Positions 18,466 to 27,390 of a stretch of 64,000 bases of DNA are shown piece by piece. Source of the stretch: Lachnospiraceae bacterium UBA938 (GTDB taxonomy: Bacteria > Bacillota > Clostridia > Lachnospirales > Lachnospiraceae); NCBI GenBank assembly GCA_002293475.1, contig DBDG01000060.1, positions 1 to 64,000 of the forward strand. Direction: 5' to 3'. Each line of letters starts with the position of its first letter. Positions within the stretch are counted from its first letter, which is position 1. Position numbers and translations under genes: made by a program. The notes under the pieces are model-generated. The model made no database searches, had not been told where the DNA came from, and saw only the letters and a list, made by a program, of their open reading frames with translations.

Positions 18466-18954
18466 TTAGGGTACCGCTTCAGCCGGGGTCAGCAGTTCAA
18501 CCATACTTTTCAGTTCGTTCAGGGCAGTCTTTATATCAGCGAGTTCAGAAAGTATCTGAGCGGAACTATCTGTTGCAACTTCTTCTCCCGAGGCGTTCCT
18601 AATACCGATAGCGGTTTCCAGTCTGACTTTCAGGCTCAGCAAAGTGCCGGTCAAGTTGTTGATCGTATCGCGAACTGAGTTCAAGGCGGAGCTGCTCAGT
18701 TCGCCTATCCCAGTAAGGCTGATGCTGGTGATATCCGACATAATGGTGAGAAATTCGCCCACAATTCCGCCCAAGTCTATTCCTGACGCAAGGGCAGATG
18801 CAATTATGGAGGCTATCTCAGCCGCGTCACTGACCAGGGAGCTGAACTCCTCCTGAATCTGGGAGACCAGGTCATCGGTACTGGGAATGCATGCGGTCAG
18901 CGTTGAAAAAGAAAGTACCAGTATCAAGATAATAGCGAGTGCTTTTTTGATCAT
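18466..18954 (-). CDS. Small lipoprotein of unknown function
   Basis: 162 residues. Lipoprotein signal with lipobox LTAC near residue 22. The mature part is nearly all amphipathic helix rich in Ile/Leu/Ser/Ala (SLVSDAAEIASIIASALASG), suggesting a helical bundle on the outer membrane face. AAAGGA precedes the start. It is the only - strand gene between the spoIIA region and 30.5 kb and has its own terminator. No family recognised. Confidence 0.75.
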   Translation of the reverse strand: MIKKALAIILILVLSFSTLTACIPSTDDLVSQIQEEFSSLVSDAAEIASIIASALASGIDLGGIVGEFLTIMSDITSISLTGIGELSSSALNSVRDTINNLTGTLLSLKVRLETAIGIRNASGEEVATDSSAQILSELADIKTALNELKSMVELLTPAEAVP

Positions 18955-19053
18955 TTATCCAATCCTTTCAGTATAGTATAGTATAATATATGAAAAAATG
19001 ACAAAAAGTGATAATTTTCAACTGTTTACATCTACCCGCAGTCGTAGAACAGC

Positions 19054-19083
19054 TTGACCCTGCGGTTACAAGTGCGCTATAAT
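19054..19083 (+). promoter_or_regulatory. Promoter of the FAD oxidoreductase gene
   Basis: TTGACC (19054-19059), 18-bp spacer, TATAAT (19078-19083). Confidence 0.7.
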
Positions 19084-19143
19084 AATACGGTGACAAGGTG
19101 GCACTGACGCAGGCGGTGTCTTTAGAAATACATGGGGTGTAAG

Positions 19144-20559
19144 ATGAAATATGATGTTATCATAATCGGGGCCGGTCCAAGCGGGATATTTTGTGCTTAT
19201 GAGCTGAAAGAAAAGAATAAGGAATGGAAGGTGCTGATGATCGAAAAAGGCCGTTCCATCGAAAAAAGGCAGTGCCCGAAGCGCACCACCAAAAGGTGCA
19301 TCGGCTGCAGCCCCTGTTCGATCACTACCGGTTTTGCCGGCGCCGGAGCTTTTTCGGATGGAAAGCTTTCTTTATCTCCGGATGTGGGCGGCAATCTGCC
19401 GGCGATTCTGGGATATGAGGAGACCCGTGCGCTCATCCAGGAATCCGACAGTATTTACCTGAAGTTCGGAGCCGATACCGATGTATATGGCATCGACAAG
19501 GCGGAAGAAATCCGCGATATACGCAAAAAGGCGATCAACGCCAACTTAAAACTGGTCGAATGTCCGATCAGGCATCTCGGAACGGAAGAGGGCTACAAGA
19601 TATACTCCAAGCTTCAACATCATCTGGAAGCAGCCGGGGTAGAGCTTATGTTTAATACCAAGGTAGAGCAGCTGCTTATCGAAGGCGGACGGGCCGTCGG
19701 AGTGGTCACCGACAAGGGCGAAGCCTTCTACGGCGCGGAAATAGTCGCGGCGGTAGGCCGGGAAGGGGCTGACTGGTTTAAGGACAAGTGCGGGGAGATC
19801 GGTATTGAGACCACGCCGGGAACGGTCGACGTGGGCGTCCGTGTCGAGGTAAGGGACGAGGTCATGCAGTTCTTGAACGAAAACCTCTATGAGGCGAAAC
19901 TGATCTACCATACCCCTACCTTTGACGATAAAGTGCGTACCTTCTGCACCAATCCTTCCGGCGAGGTGGCAACCGAATATTATGAGGGTGGCTTGGCGGT
20001 GGTAAATGGACATGCCTATAAATCCGGCGAGTTCAAGACCAACAATACCAATTTTGCCATCTTGGTCAGCAAGAATTTTACCAAGCCCTTTAAGACGCCG
20101 ATCGAATACGGCAAGCAGATCGCCCAGCTGTCCAATATGCTGTGCGGCGGCAAGATACTGGTCCAGACCTTCGGCGATTTCCGCAGAGGGCGGCGGACGA
20201 CGGAAGAAAGGCTTTGCCGCAATAACCTGATCCCTACCCTGAAGGACGCGGTGCCCGGGGATCTGTCGCTGGTATTTCCACACCGTATCATGGTGGATAT
20301 CGAAGAAATGATCTTGGCGCTAGATAAGATAACACCTGGCATCGCAGGTGACGAAACCTTGCTGTACGGCGTGGAGGTGAAGTTTTATTCTAATAAAGTC
20401 GTGGTCGATAAGAACTTTGAGACTAGTGTCAAAGGACTCCGTGCTATTGGCGACGGCGCCGGTGTTACCAGAGGTCTGCAGCAGGCATCTGCCAACGGGA
20501 TCTGTGTGGCAAGGAGCATACGGCGGGCGGCTGCCCATCGTAACGAAAACCGGCAGTAA
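19144..20559 (+). CDS. FAD-dependent dehydrogenase (COG2509-like)
   Basis: About 471 residues. It opens with a Rossmann dinucleotide motif (DVIIIGAGPSGIFCAYEL) and has a Cys cluster (CPKRTTKRCIGCSPC) and GFAGAGAFSDGKLSL, typical of an uncharacterised FAD-dependent dehydrogenase family. The C-terminal GLRAIGDGAGVTRGLQQA is the second FAD contact. Redox partner and substrate are unknown. The ATG at 19144 has GGGGTG close upstream; an alternative ATG four codons earlier has no site. Confidence 0.85.
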   Translation: MKYDVIIIGAGPSGIFCAYELKEKNKEWKVLMIEKGRSIEKRQCPKRTTKRCIGCSPCSITTGFAGAGAFSDGKLSLSPDVGGNLPAILGYEETRALIQESDSIYLKFGADTDVYGIDKAEEIRDIRKKAINANLKLVECPIRHLGTEEGYKIYSKLQHHLEAAGVELMFNTKVEQLLIEGGRAVGVVTDKGEAFYGAEIVAAVGREGADWFKDKCGEIGIETTPGTVDVGVRVEVRDEVMQFLNENLYEAKLIYHTPTFDDKVRTFCTNPSGEVATEYYEGGLAVVNGHAYKSGEFKTNNTNFAILVSKNFTKPFKTPIEYGKQIAQLSNMLCGGKILVQTFGDFRRGRRTTEERLCRNNLIPTLKDAVPGDLSLVFPHRIMVDIEEMILALDKITPGIAGDETLLYGVEVKFYSNKVVVDKNFETSVKGLRAIGDGAGVTRGLQQASANGICVARSIRRAAAHRNENRQ

Positions 20560-20593
20560 GGGCCGGAAGCACCGGCCTGACACTTACCGGCAA

Positions 20594-20619
20594 CAGATAA
20601 AGGCAGCAGATAAAGGCAG
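20594..20619. repeat. 13-bp tandem duplication before the PpiC gene
   Basis: CAGATAAAGGCAG occurs twice in tandem (20594-20606 and 20607-20619), just upstream of the ribosome site. Similar 13-14-bp purine-rich repeats occur upstream of cysE, rlmB and sigH. Confidence 0.8.
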
Positions 20620-20637
20620 ATTAATAAAGTGGAAACT

Positions 20638-21693
20638 ATGAAAAGCAAACGATTATTGACAATAATATTGTGTGTCATAATGTTAAGTGTTCCGTCTGGG
20701 TGCGGGCGGGATGAGGCGGATACGAAGGTAGTCCTGACGACCGGCTTTGAGAAGGACGAGATCTTCCGGATCGAAAAGATGTCCTGCACCTTGCCGGAGA
20801 TGAGAGTGTATCTGACCAATGAGCAGAACCAGTATGAGAGTGTATACGGCAGCCAGATATGGGAAATTGATTTTGACGGGATTACTTTGGAACAGAGCGT
20901 CAAGGAAACCGCTCTGGCTCAGATCGCCCAGATAAAGACGATGAACCTCTTGGGTGAATTAAACGGGATTGCCTTGGAACCGGAAGAACAGGAAAGAGCG
21001 GCGCAGGCAGCGGAGACCTATTATAACTCGCTTAATGAGACAGAAAAAGAAATGATGGGCGTCACCGAAGCGGTCATCGTAAAGCTTTATACCGAATATG
21101 CCTTGGCTGATAAGGTCTATCATGATATTATCAAAGATATTAATCCGGAGATCAGCGATGACGAGGCTAGGACCATAACCGTCCAGCATATCCTGATCAA
21201 GACCTATGCGCTGGATGGCACCGGCAAAAAGGTCGATTACACGGAACGCGCCAGAGCGGATGCGCTTGCGAGGATCCAGGAGATCATGACTCAGATAGAG
21301 GCCGGGGAAGAATTTGAAAAACTGATCATGCTATATAGCGAGGACGATCAGGCCGTGTACTCATTTGGCAAAGGCGACATGGAAGCGCCCTTTGAAAATG
21401 CCGCTTTTTTGCTGGAAACGGGTCAGGTCAGCGACATCGTGGAAACCAGCTTCGGCTATCATATCATTAAGTGCATGAATACTTTTAACCGGGAAGAGAC
21501 CGATGCCAACAAGATCAGGATCGTAGCGGAGCGCCGGGAGGAAGTGTTCGGCCAGGTGTACAACGAGTTTGTCGGAACGCTGACGAAGAACCTGAATGAC
21601 GAACTCTGGAGCGGAGTGTCCTTTATCCATCACGATGAAGTGACGACAAAGGATTTTTTCGATGTTTACGAGACGTTTTTTGGTGCAGGATAA
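20638..21693 (+). CDS. PpiC-type (parvulin) peptidyl-prolyl isomerase, probable lipoprotein
   Basis: About 351 residues. A signal sequence ends in VPSGC, an imperfect lipobox with Pro at -3. A SurA/PrsA-like N-terminal helical region precedes the parvulin domain (VQHILIKTY ... DMEAPFENAAF ... VETSFGYHIIK). Such enzymes fold exported proteins outside the membrane. The ATG at 20638 has AAAGTGG in front; a GTG three codons earlier overlaps that site. Confidence 0.88.
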   Translation: MKSKRLLTIILCVIMLSVPSGCGRDEADTKVVLTTGFEKDEIFRIEKMSCTLPEMRVYLTNEQNQYESVYGSQIWEIDFDGITLEQSVKETALAQIAQIKTMNLLGELNGIALEPEEQERAAQAAETYYNSLNETEKEMMGVTEAVIVKLYTEYALADKVYHDIIKDINPEISDDEARTITVQHILIKTYALDGTGKKVDYTERARADALARIQEIMTQIEAGEEFEKLIMLYSEDDQAVYSFGKGDMEAPFENAAFLLETGQVSDIVETSFGYHIIKCMNTFNREETDANKIRIVAERREEVFGQVYNEFVGTLTKNLNDELWSGVSFIHHDEVTTKDFFDVYETFFGAG

Positions 21694-21776
21694 TGTTACT
21701 GTGTTCCCCATATTTATTTTTATAAAAATTTTATAAATGTGAAAAGTCGCGGAAACAAAGGCTTTCAAGCCAATTA

Positions 21777-21803
21777 CTAGCACTCAGGACGTATGAGTGC
21801 TAA
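21777..21803. promoter_or_regulatory. CIRCE element (HrcA operator)
   Basis: CTAGCACTC, 9-bp spacer, GAGTGCTAA, one base from the consensus TTAGCACTC-N9-GAGTGCTAA. It lies 7 bp upstream of the htpG -35 box, consistent with HrcA repression relieved by heat. Confidence 0.92.
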
Positions 21804-21810
21804 TTTCATC

Positions 21811-21839
21811 TTGACATTTACTGACAGCGGAATTACAAT
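21811..21839 (+). promoter_or_regulatory. htpG promoter
   Basis: TTGACA (21811-21816), 17-bp spacer, TACAAT (21834-21839), directly after CIRCE. The untranslated leader is about 120 nt. Confidence 0.85.
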
Positions 21840-21965
21840 TCAATACAGAGATTATGACTTGCGGACAGCATTTATTCCCACAGGACTTACGGTACGCAGT
21901 GCCGTTAAAAAAAGGGGAAGAGTAACTGATATCTAGTAACATTAATAAGAAAAGGAGTGACTATC

Positions 21966-24167
21966 GTGGAAAAGAGACAAGGAAACCTATCAATTAACAG
22001 CGAGAATATTTTTCCCATCATCAAGAAGTGGCTTTACTCGGATCATGACATATTTTTTCGGGAGCTGATATCCAATGGCTGTGATGCCATTACCAAACTG
22101 AAAAAACTGGATATGATGGGGGAATATGCCCTGCCGGAGGGTTATCAGGCGAAGATTTCGGTTATGGTCAATCCGGCCGAAAAGACTTTAACGTTTACCG
22201 ATAACGGAGTCGGGATGACCGCCGACGAGGTGGAAGAGTATATCAACCAGATCGCTTTCTCCGGGGCCACCGACTTTATCGAAAAATATAAGGATAAGAC
22301 CAATGAAGACCAGATCATCGGCCATTTTGGCTTAGGCTTTTATTCAGCCTTTATGGTGGCTGACGAAGTGCATATCGATTCGCTTTCCTGGCAGGAGGGC
22401 GCCAAAGCGGTACACTGGGAATGTGACGGCGGCACCGAGTTTGCGATGGAAGACGGCGACAGGCAAGAAGTCGGGACGACCGTCACCCTGTTCTTAAATG
22501 ACAACTGTCTAGAATTCTGCAATGAATACAAGGCCAAGGAAGTGATCAAAAAGTACTGTTCCTTTGTTGCCACGGAAATATATCTGTCTCAGAAGGACAC
22601 CACCGATACCCAGACTATCAACGCCGAGGAAAAGCTGGACACTGATAAGGTGATCGAAGAGATCAAGCCGGAAAAGGAAGAGGACGGGCTTAAGCTTAAG
22701 ATAGCTAAACGCCCTGAGCTGCTGAATGAGACCAATCCCTTGTGGATGCGTCATCAGAACGACTGTACCAAGGAAGACTACCTAGCTTTTTACCGCAGTG
22801 TGTTCCAGGACTACAAGGAGCCGCTGTTCTGGATCCACCTGAACATGGACTATCCGTTTAACCTTAAGGGGATTCTCTATTTCCCCAAGATCAATACGGA
22901 ATATGAATCGATCGAGGGAACGATCAAGCTCTATAACAACCAGGTCTTCATCGCCGACAACATCAAAGAAGTAATACCGGAGTTTCTGCTTTTATTAAAA
23001 GGCGTCATCGACTGTCCCGACCTGCCCCTTAATGTGTCCCGGAGTGCCCTGCAGAATGACGGCTTTGTTAAGAAGATCGCCGACTATATCGCCAAGAAAG
23101 TGGCCGATAAGCTGTCCGGCATGTGCAAGACAGAAAAGGAAGCCTATGAAAAATACTGGGATGATATCAGCCCCTTCATTAAGTTCGGCTGCTTAAAGGA
23201 TGACAAGTTCTGCGTTAAGATGACCGACTACATCCTGTTTAAGAACCTGGACGGCAACTACCTGACCCTGCCGGAATGTCTGGAGGTCAACAAGGTCGAT
23301 CCCGACGACGAAACCGAAGAAGGCGAGGCTGCCGCCGGAGAACCTGCTGCCGGAGAACCTGCCGCCGTTGAGCCCGCTGTCGGAGAGCCTGCCGCCGGTG
23401 AAGAAGCCGCTGCAGTTGCGGAAGATGCTGACGCAGAAGTTGTCGCTGCCGGCGGGGATGCCACTGACAAGCCTGAGGTTGTAGAAGCCGAGATCGTCGA
23501 TGATGAAGGCAATCCCATCGTCGCAGACGATGACGAGGAGGAAGCCGAGGCAAAGGAAAAAGTGATCTACTATGTTACCGACGAGCTGCAGCAGAGCCAG
23601 TATATTAAGATGTTCAAAGCGGCAAAGATGGATGCCGTCATCCTGACACATAATATTGATCAGCCGTTTGTAACCCAGCTGGAGTCCAAGAACGAAGGCA
23701 TCAAGTTCCAGAGGATCGATGCCGACCTGACTGACAGCTTTAAGGCCAAGACCTCCAAGAAGGCTGAAAAAGAAATGGAAGAACAGGCCGAACAAGTCGC
23801 CAAGATCATGAAGAAGATCCTGAAAAAAGACCAGATTACCGTCAAGGTGGAGAAACTTAAGAACAAGAAGATTGCCTCCGTGATCACCCTGTCGGAAGAA
23901 AGCCGCCGGATGCAGGACATGATGAAGATGTACTCTATGCCCGGCATGGATATGGGAATGTACGGTAAAGAAGGCGAAACCCTGGTTTTAAATGCCGGCC
24001 ATCCGCTGGTACAGCATGTGCTGAATAACCAGGACGACAAAAATGTCGGGATGATCTGCGAGCAGCTATATGACCTGGCCTTGATCCAGCACGCCCCGCT
24101 GGAAGCGGAAGCCATGAGCCGGTTTATCGCCCGCAGCAATGACATCATGCTGCTACTGGCAAAGTAA
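21966..24167 (+). CDS. htpG: Molecular chaperone HtpG (Hsp90)
   Basis: About 733 residues from a GTG at 21966 with AAAGGAG at 21951-21957. The GHKL ATPase motifs are FFRELISNGCDAI (usual NASDA replaced by NGCDA), DNGVGMT and GHFGLGFYSAFMV; middle and C-terminal domains follow. Residues ~447-531 are an extra acidic segment with near-tandem AGEPA repeats, placed just before VIYYVTDELQQSQYI, where other HtpG proteins have only a short linker. Heat regulation by CIRCE is expected. A hairpin after the stop may end the transcript. Confidence 0.95.
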   Translation: MEKRQGNLSINSENIFPIIKKWLYSDHDIFFRELISNGCDAITKLKKLDMMGEYALPEGYQAKISVMVNPAEKTLTFTDNGVGMTADEVEEYINQIAFSGATDFIEKYKDKTNEDQIIGHFGLGFYSAFMVADEVHIDSLSWQEGAKAVHWECDGGTEFAMEDGDRQEVGTTVTLFLNDNCLEFCNEYKAKEVIKKYCSFVATEIYLSQKDTTDTQTINAEEKLDTDKVIEEIKPEKEEDGLKLKIAKRPELLNETNPLWMRHQNDCTKEDYLAFYRSVFQDYKEPLFWIHLNMDYPFNLKGILYFPKINTEYESIEGTIKLYNNQVFIADNIKEVIPEFLLLLKGVIDCPDLPLNVSRSALQNDGFVKKIADYIAKKVADKLSGMCKTEKEAYEKYWDDISPFIKFGCLKDDKFCVKMTDYILFKNLDGNYLTLPECLEVNKVDPDDETEEGEAAAGEPAAGEPAAVEPAVGEPAAGEEAAAVAEDADAEVVAAGGDATDKPEVVEAEIVDDEGNPIVADDDEEEAEAKEKVIYYVTDELQQSQYIKMFKAAKMDAVILTHNIDQPFVTQLESKNEGIKFQRIDADLTDSFKAKTSKKAEKEMEEQAEQVAKIMKKILKKDQITVKVEKLKNKKIASVITLSEESRRMQDMMKMYSMPGMDMGMYGKEGETLVLNAGHPLVQHVLNNQDDKNVGMICEQLYDLALIQHAPLEAEAMSRFIARSNDIMLLLAK
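23326..23420. repeat. 15-bp-period repeats inside htpG coding for A-G-E-P-A units
   Basis: Imperfect repeats around GCCGGAGAACCTGCT encode successive AGEPA/VGEPA/AGEEA units. The DNA similarity between units suggests recent expansion. Confidence 0.75.
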
Positions 24168-24220
24168 GGCCATATGAAATATAAACATTAACAGTCAATA
24201 CATCAATATATAACAATCAC

Positions 24221-24266
24221 AAATACCTCTGCATAGTATAAGTTAAATATATATGCAGAGGTATTT
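24221..24266 (+). terminator. 15-bp inverted repeat: htpG terminator overlapping the next ribosome site
   Basis: Perfect 15-bp arms at 24221-24235 and 24252-24266 with a 16-nt loop. The 3' arm ends in ATTTT and contains the AGAGG Shine-Dalgarno (24257-24261) of the next gene, whose ATG is at 24268. Folding would hide the ribosome site. Confidence 0.7.
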
Positions 24267-24267
24267 T

Positions 24268-25497
24268 ATGCCTAACGAAAAAGGCCGCTTACAGATCAAT
24301 GTAACTTCATCTGATGGGTTCCTCCCGATTCAGGATGCCGTTATCACCATTTCCTTTACCGGAGAACCAGACAGTACAATAGAAGAGCTTACCACCGATT
24401 CTTCCGGGCAGACGGAAGAGATCGAACTGCCCGCTCCCCCGATAGACTACAGCATGCAGCCGTCGATGGAGCAGCCCTACAGCGAATGTAATATCGAGGT
24501 CAATGCCCCGGGATATGAGCCGGTGCTGATATCCGGCGCGCAGATCCTGCCGGAAACAAAAGCGATTCAGCCGGTCACGATGCATCGGCTGGAAACGGAG
24601 CAGAGGGGAGAAGCAGTGGCAATACCGCCGCATACCTTGTACGGGGATTATCCGCCCAAGATTCCCGAAGAGGAGATCAAGCCGGTGGATGAAAGCGGGG
24701 AAATCATCTTGGCGCAGGTGGTAGTTCCCGAGTACGTCGTCGTCCACGATGGGCCGCCGAGTGACACGGCAGCCCAGAATTACTATGTGTTATACCGGGA
24801 TTATGTCAAAAATGTGGCCTCAAGCGAGATCTATGCCACATGGCCGGAAACTACAATTTACGCAAACATATTGGCGATCATGTCGTTTACCCTGAACCGG
24901 GTATATACCGAGTGGTACAGGAGCCAGGGCTATCCGTTTACTATTACCAGCACCACGGCATATGACCATAAGTTTATCTATGAAAGGAATATATACAGCA
25001 ATATTGACTACCTAGTGGACAGCGTATTTGCCAACTACCTGTCGAGGCCGGGCGTAAGACAGCCTATTTTGGCCGCTTATTGCGACGGGGATAAAGTGAA
25101 ATGCGACGGTCTCAGCCAGTGGGGCTCAAAGGATCTAGGCGAGGCCGGCTACACGGCAATCGAGATATTACGGAATTTCTATGGAAACGATATGTATATC
25201 AACACCGCCGAAAGAGTGTCGGGCGTGCCTTCCTCGTGGCCGGGTTATGACCTGTCTACCGGTTCGTCGGGGGAAAATGTCAGGGTCATCCAGCATCAGC
25301 TTAACCGGATCGCTGTCGCCTATCCGGCAATCCCCCGGGTGGCCGAGAACGGCACCTACGGACCGGAGACGGTGGAAGCTGTGCGGAAGTTCCAGAGTAT
25401 TTTTGACATGCCGCAGTCGGGGAGCGTGGATTATCCGACATGGTATAAGATATCGTATATCTATACGGCGGTTGCCAGGCTGGCGGAGCTGCAGTAA
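24268..25497 (+). CDS. SpoIID-like protein with peptidoglycan-binding domain
   Basis: About 409 residues, no signal peptide. The N-terminus is a CarboxypepD_reg-like beta domain (GRLQINVTSSDGFLPIQDA). The centre (residues ~170-310) resembles the SpoIID lytic transglycosylase region: YVKNVASSEIYATWP, then CDGLSQWGSKDLGEAGY and IEILRNFYG. The C-terminus is a PG_binding_1 domain (SSGENVRVIQHQLNRIA ... NGTYGPETVEAVRKFQ). Related clostridial proteins are linked to spore or cell-wall remodelling; secretion without a signal is unexplained. Followed by a small terminator. Confidence 0.8.
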   Translation: MPNEKGRLQINVTSSDGFLPIQDAVITISFTGEPDSTIEELTTDSSGQTEEIELPAPPIDYSMQPSMEQPYSECNIEVNAPGYEPVLISGAQILPETKAIQPVTMHRLETEQRGEAVAIPPHTLYGDYPPKIPEEEIKPVDESGEIILAQVVVPEYVVVHDGPPSDTAAQNYYVLYRDYVKNVASSEIYATWPETTIYANILAIMSFTLNRVYTEWYRSQGYPFTITSTTAYDHKFIYERNIYSNIDYLVDSVFANYLSRPGVRQPILAAYCDGDKVKCDGLSQWGSKDLGEAGYTAIEILRNFYGNDMYINTAERVSGVPSSWPGYDLSTGSSGENVRVIQHQLNRIAVAYPAIPRVAENGTYGPETVEAVRKFQSIFDMPQSGSVDYPTWYKISYIYTAVARLAELQ

Positions 25498-25502
25498 AGG
25501 GG

Positions 25503-25530
25503 AGCCGTTTAGTAATAAACAGCTGCTTTT
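25503..25530 (+). terminator. Terminator after the SpoIID-like gene
   Basis: AGCcGTTTA / TAAACaGCT stem with a GTAA loop (one mismatch), followed by GCTTTT. Confidence 0.6.
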
Positions 25531-25559
25531 AAAGGAAATCAAAAGTTTAAGATGACTGG

Positions 25560-25625
25560 CTCCGCGGCCATCGTCAGATTGCCCGGAGCCGATGAGACCC
25601 GGGCAATCTGACGATTCGCTATCCC
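25560..25625 (+). mobile_element. Short derivative of the palindromic element (copy C)
   Basis: Perfect 17-bp inverted repeats at 25570-25586 and 25599-25615. The left flank (GGCCATCGTCAGATTG) matches one end of elements A and B, and the right part (AGCCGATGAG ... ATCTGACGATTCGCTATC) matches the other end. It looks like a copy in which the interior was lost and both ends joined. Confidence 0.6.
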
Positions 25626-25716
25626 GGCCGGCAAGTTAAACAGCGCAAAAAGCCCCGCGGTTATGTCTGAACAATAACATTCCCGGGCTTACAGCTTATA
25701 TGGGAAATTTCTTTTA

Positions 25717-25746
25717 TTTACATCCTTTGCATGGATATGCTATGAT
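25717..25746 (+). promoter_or_regulatory. GH25 lysozyme promoter
   Basis: TTTACA (25717-25722), 18-bp spacer, TATGAT (25741-25746). Confidence 0.65.
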
Positions 25747-25797
25747 ATCAGCATGCAGCAAGCTATCCGATAAGAATAATACAGTGAGGAACGTAAA

Positions 25798-27198
25798 ATG
25801 AAAATGATCAGAAGATTCACGAAAGTAACTGCCGCTTTTATCCTGACCGTCGCAATGGCTATGATGCCGGCGATGTCGTCACTGGCGGCAGTGGGGCCAG
25901 GTTCGGCCATTGCCACGGGCGTGGATGTGTCCAAGCATAACGGGGCGGTGAACTGGCCGGCGGCGGCGGCAGCTGGCGTACAGTTTGTTTTTATCAAGGT
26001 AGGCAGCACCAACAGCGGGATAGATCCTTATTTTCTGTCTAATATCCAAAATGCTAACAATGCCGGCATCCGCACCGGAGTGTATATCTACTCATACGCC
26101 ACCAATGTGGAACAGGCCGTTAACGAGGCCAATCTGGTGCTGGAATGGATAAAGGACCAGAACGTGACTTACCCGGTGGTCTATGATGTAGAGGACGCTG
26201 TACATAGGAATAAATCAAAAGAAGAGCTGGCGGCGATGGCCAATGCATTTTGTGCGGTGATCGATGCGGCCGGTTATTATCCGATGGTCTATTCCAGCAA
26301 GAACTGGTTCGAAGGCCGGATCGGCACGGTGAATTATGATAAATGGGTAGCCCAGTACAATGATGCCTGTTACTATAACGGCGCCGTGAGTTTCTGGCAG
26401 TCCACGTCCCATGCCTACATAAACGGTTTCAATGGCAGGGTGGATTTTAATTATCAGTACAAAGATTACTCCAGCCTGATTATTCCCGAAGGATTCTTGG
26501 AAAGAAACGGCAATATCCGTTTCTACCGGAACTGGCGGATGCAGAGGGGCTGGGTGGATTATGGGGAAGGCCGTTATTACCTTGATGCGGCAGGCAATCT
26601 GCAGAAGGGCTGGTTTGCGGATCCGTCCGGCACCTATTTTCTGACCCCGGAAGACGGACGAGCCGCCAGAGGCCAATACCCCGTAGACGGCAAGGATTAC
26701 TATTTTACCGCTGAAGGGAAGAAAACCGTCGGCTGGGTCACCATCGGCGAACAGAAGCTGTATTATGATCCCGCCGCCGACGGCGTGATGAAACGGGAAT
26801 GGTACAGTGACGAAGCCGGCCGCTTCTACTATTTTGACAAGACTGACGGACACATGCTGACCGGGGTGGCGACAATCGACAGTAAGAATTACTTTTTTGG
26901 CGACGACGGCGTAAGATACAGCGGCATCCGCGCCCTGCCGGAAGGAGCCTGGTATTATGACCCAGCTACCGGAGCGATGCTGACTGGCTGGATCAATGCT
27001 GGGGAGCAGACCTATTATGCCACGCCGGAAGGCAACCTGGTAGTGGGTCTATATACGATAGAGAAAAAGGAATATTATTTTGATGCCAGCGGTATCTTGC
27101 TGCGCAGTCAGGTTGTGGATGTGAACGGTGTCCCTTATGTACTGGATGAACAGGGCGTGGCGACGGTTCAGCCGGCGCCCGAACCGGTGGCGGAATAA
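25798..27198 (+). CDS. Secreted GH25 lysozyme with choline-binding-type repeats
   Basis: 466 residues. A Sec signal (cleavage near SLAA) is followed by a GH25 muramidase domain: GVDVSKHNGAVNW, then YPVVYDVEDA with the catalytic Asp/Glu, and FWQSTSHAYINGFNGRVDFN. Residues ~240-460 are CW_binding_1-type repeats (GWVDYGEGRYYLDAAGN, GWVTIGEQKLYYD) that anchor the enzyme to the wall. It cuts MurNAc-GlcNAc bonds. The ribosome site is GTGAGGAA. Confidence 0.93.
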   Translation: MKMIRRFTKVTAAFILTVAMAMMPAMSSLAAVGPGSAIATGVDVSKHNGAVNWPAAAAAGVQFVFIKVGSTNSGIDPYFLSNIQNANNAGIRTGVYIYSYATNVEQAVNEANLVLEWIKDQNVTYPVVYDVEDAVHRNKSKEELAAMANAFCAVIDAAGYYPMVYSSKNWFEGRIGTVNYDKWVAQYNDACYYNGAVSFWQSTSHAYINGFNGRVDFNYQYKDYSSLIIPEGFLERNGNIRFYRNWRMQRGWVDYGEGRYYLDAAGNLQKGWFADPSGTYFLTPEDGRAARGQYPVDGKDYYFTAEGKKTVGWVTIGEQKLYYDPAADGVMKREWYSDEAGRFYYFDKTDGHMLTGVATIDSKNYFFGDDGVRYSGIRALPEGAWYYDPATGAMLTGWINAGEQTYYATPEGNLVVGLYTIEKKEYYFDASGILLRSQVVDVNGVPYVLDEQGVATVQPAPEPVAE

Positions 27199-27246
27199 TG
27201 ATTATTATTATAATATAAAATATTTTTCTGTTATATGAACTTTCAC

Positions 27247-27275
27247 TTGTATTCTCATTTGCGCTATGGTATCAT
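27247..27275 (+). promoter_or_regulatory. Promoter of the restriction-modification operon
   Basis: TTGTAT (27247-27252), 17-bp spacer, TATCAT (27270-27275). No controller (C) protein gene is present. Confidence 0.5.
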
Positions 27276-27390
27276 ATGATAGATTTCTTTTACGGTACAG
27301 GAGATTACTTCAGTGACAATTGTTCATAATAAGATGTGATATAAAAGATAACGAAGAATTGAACTAAATCAATACATAGGGGAAAGAGAA

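Noticed and set aside
23193..23795. 200-aa - strand ORF opposite htpG, and two smaller ones
   Set aside because: Antisense shadows of the repeat-coding htpG insert; composition reflects the repeats.
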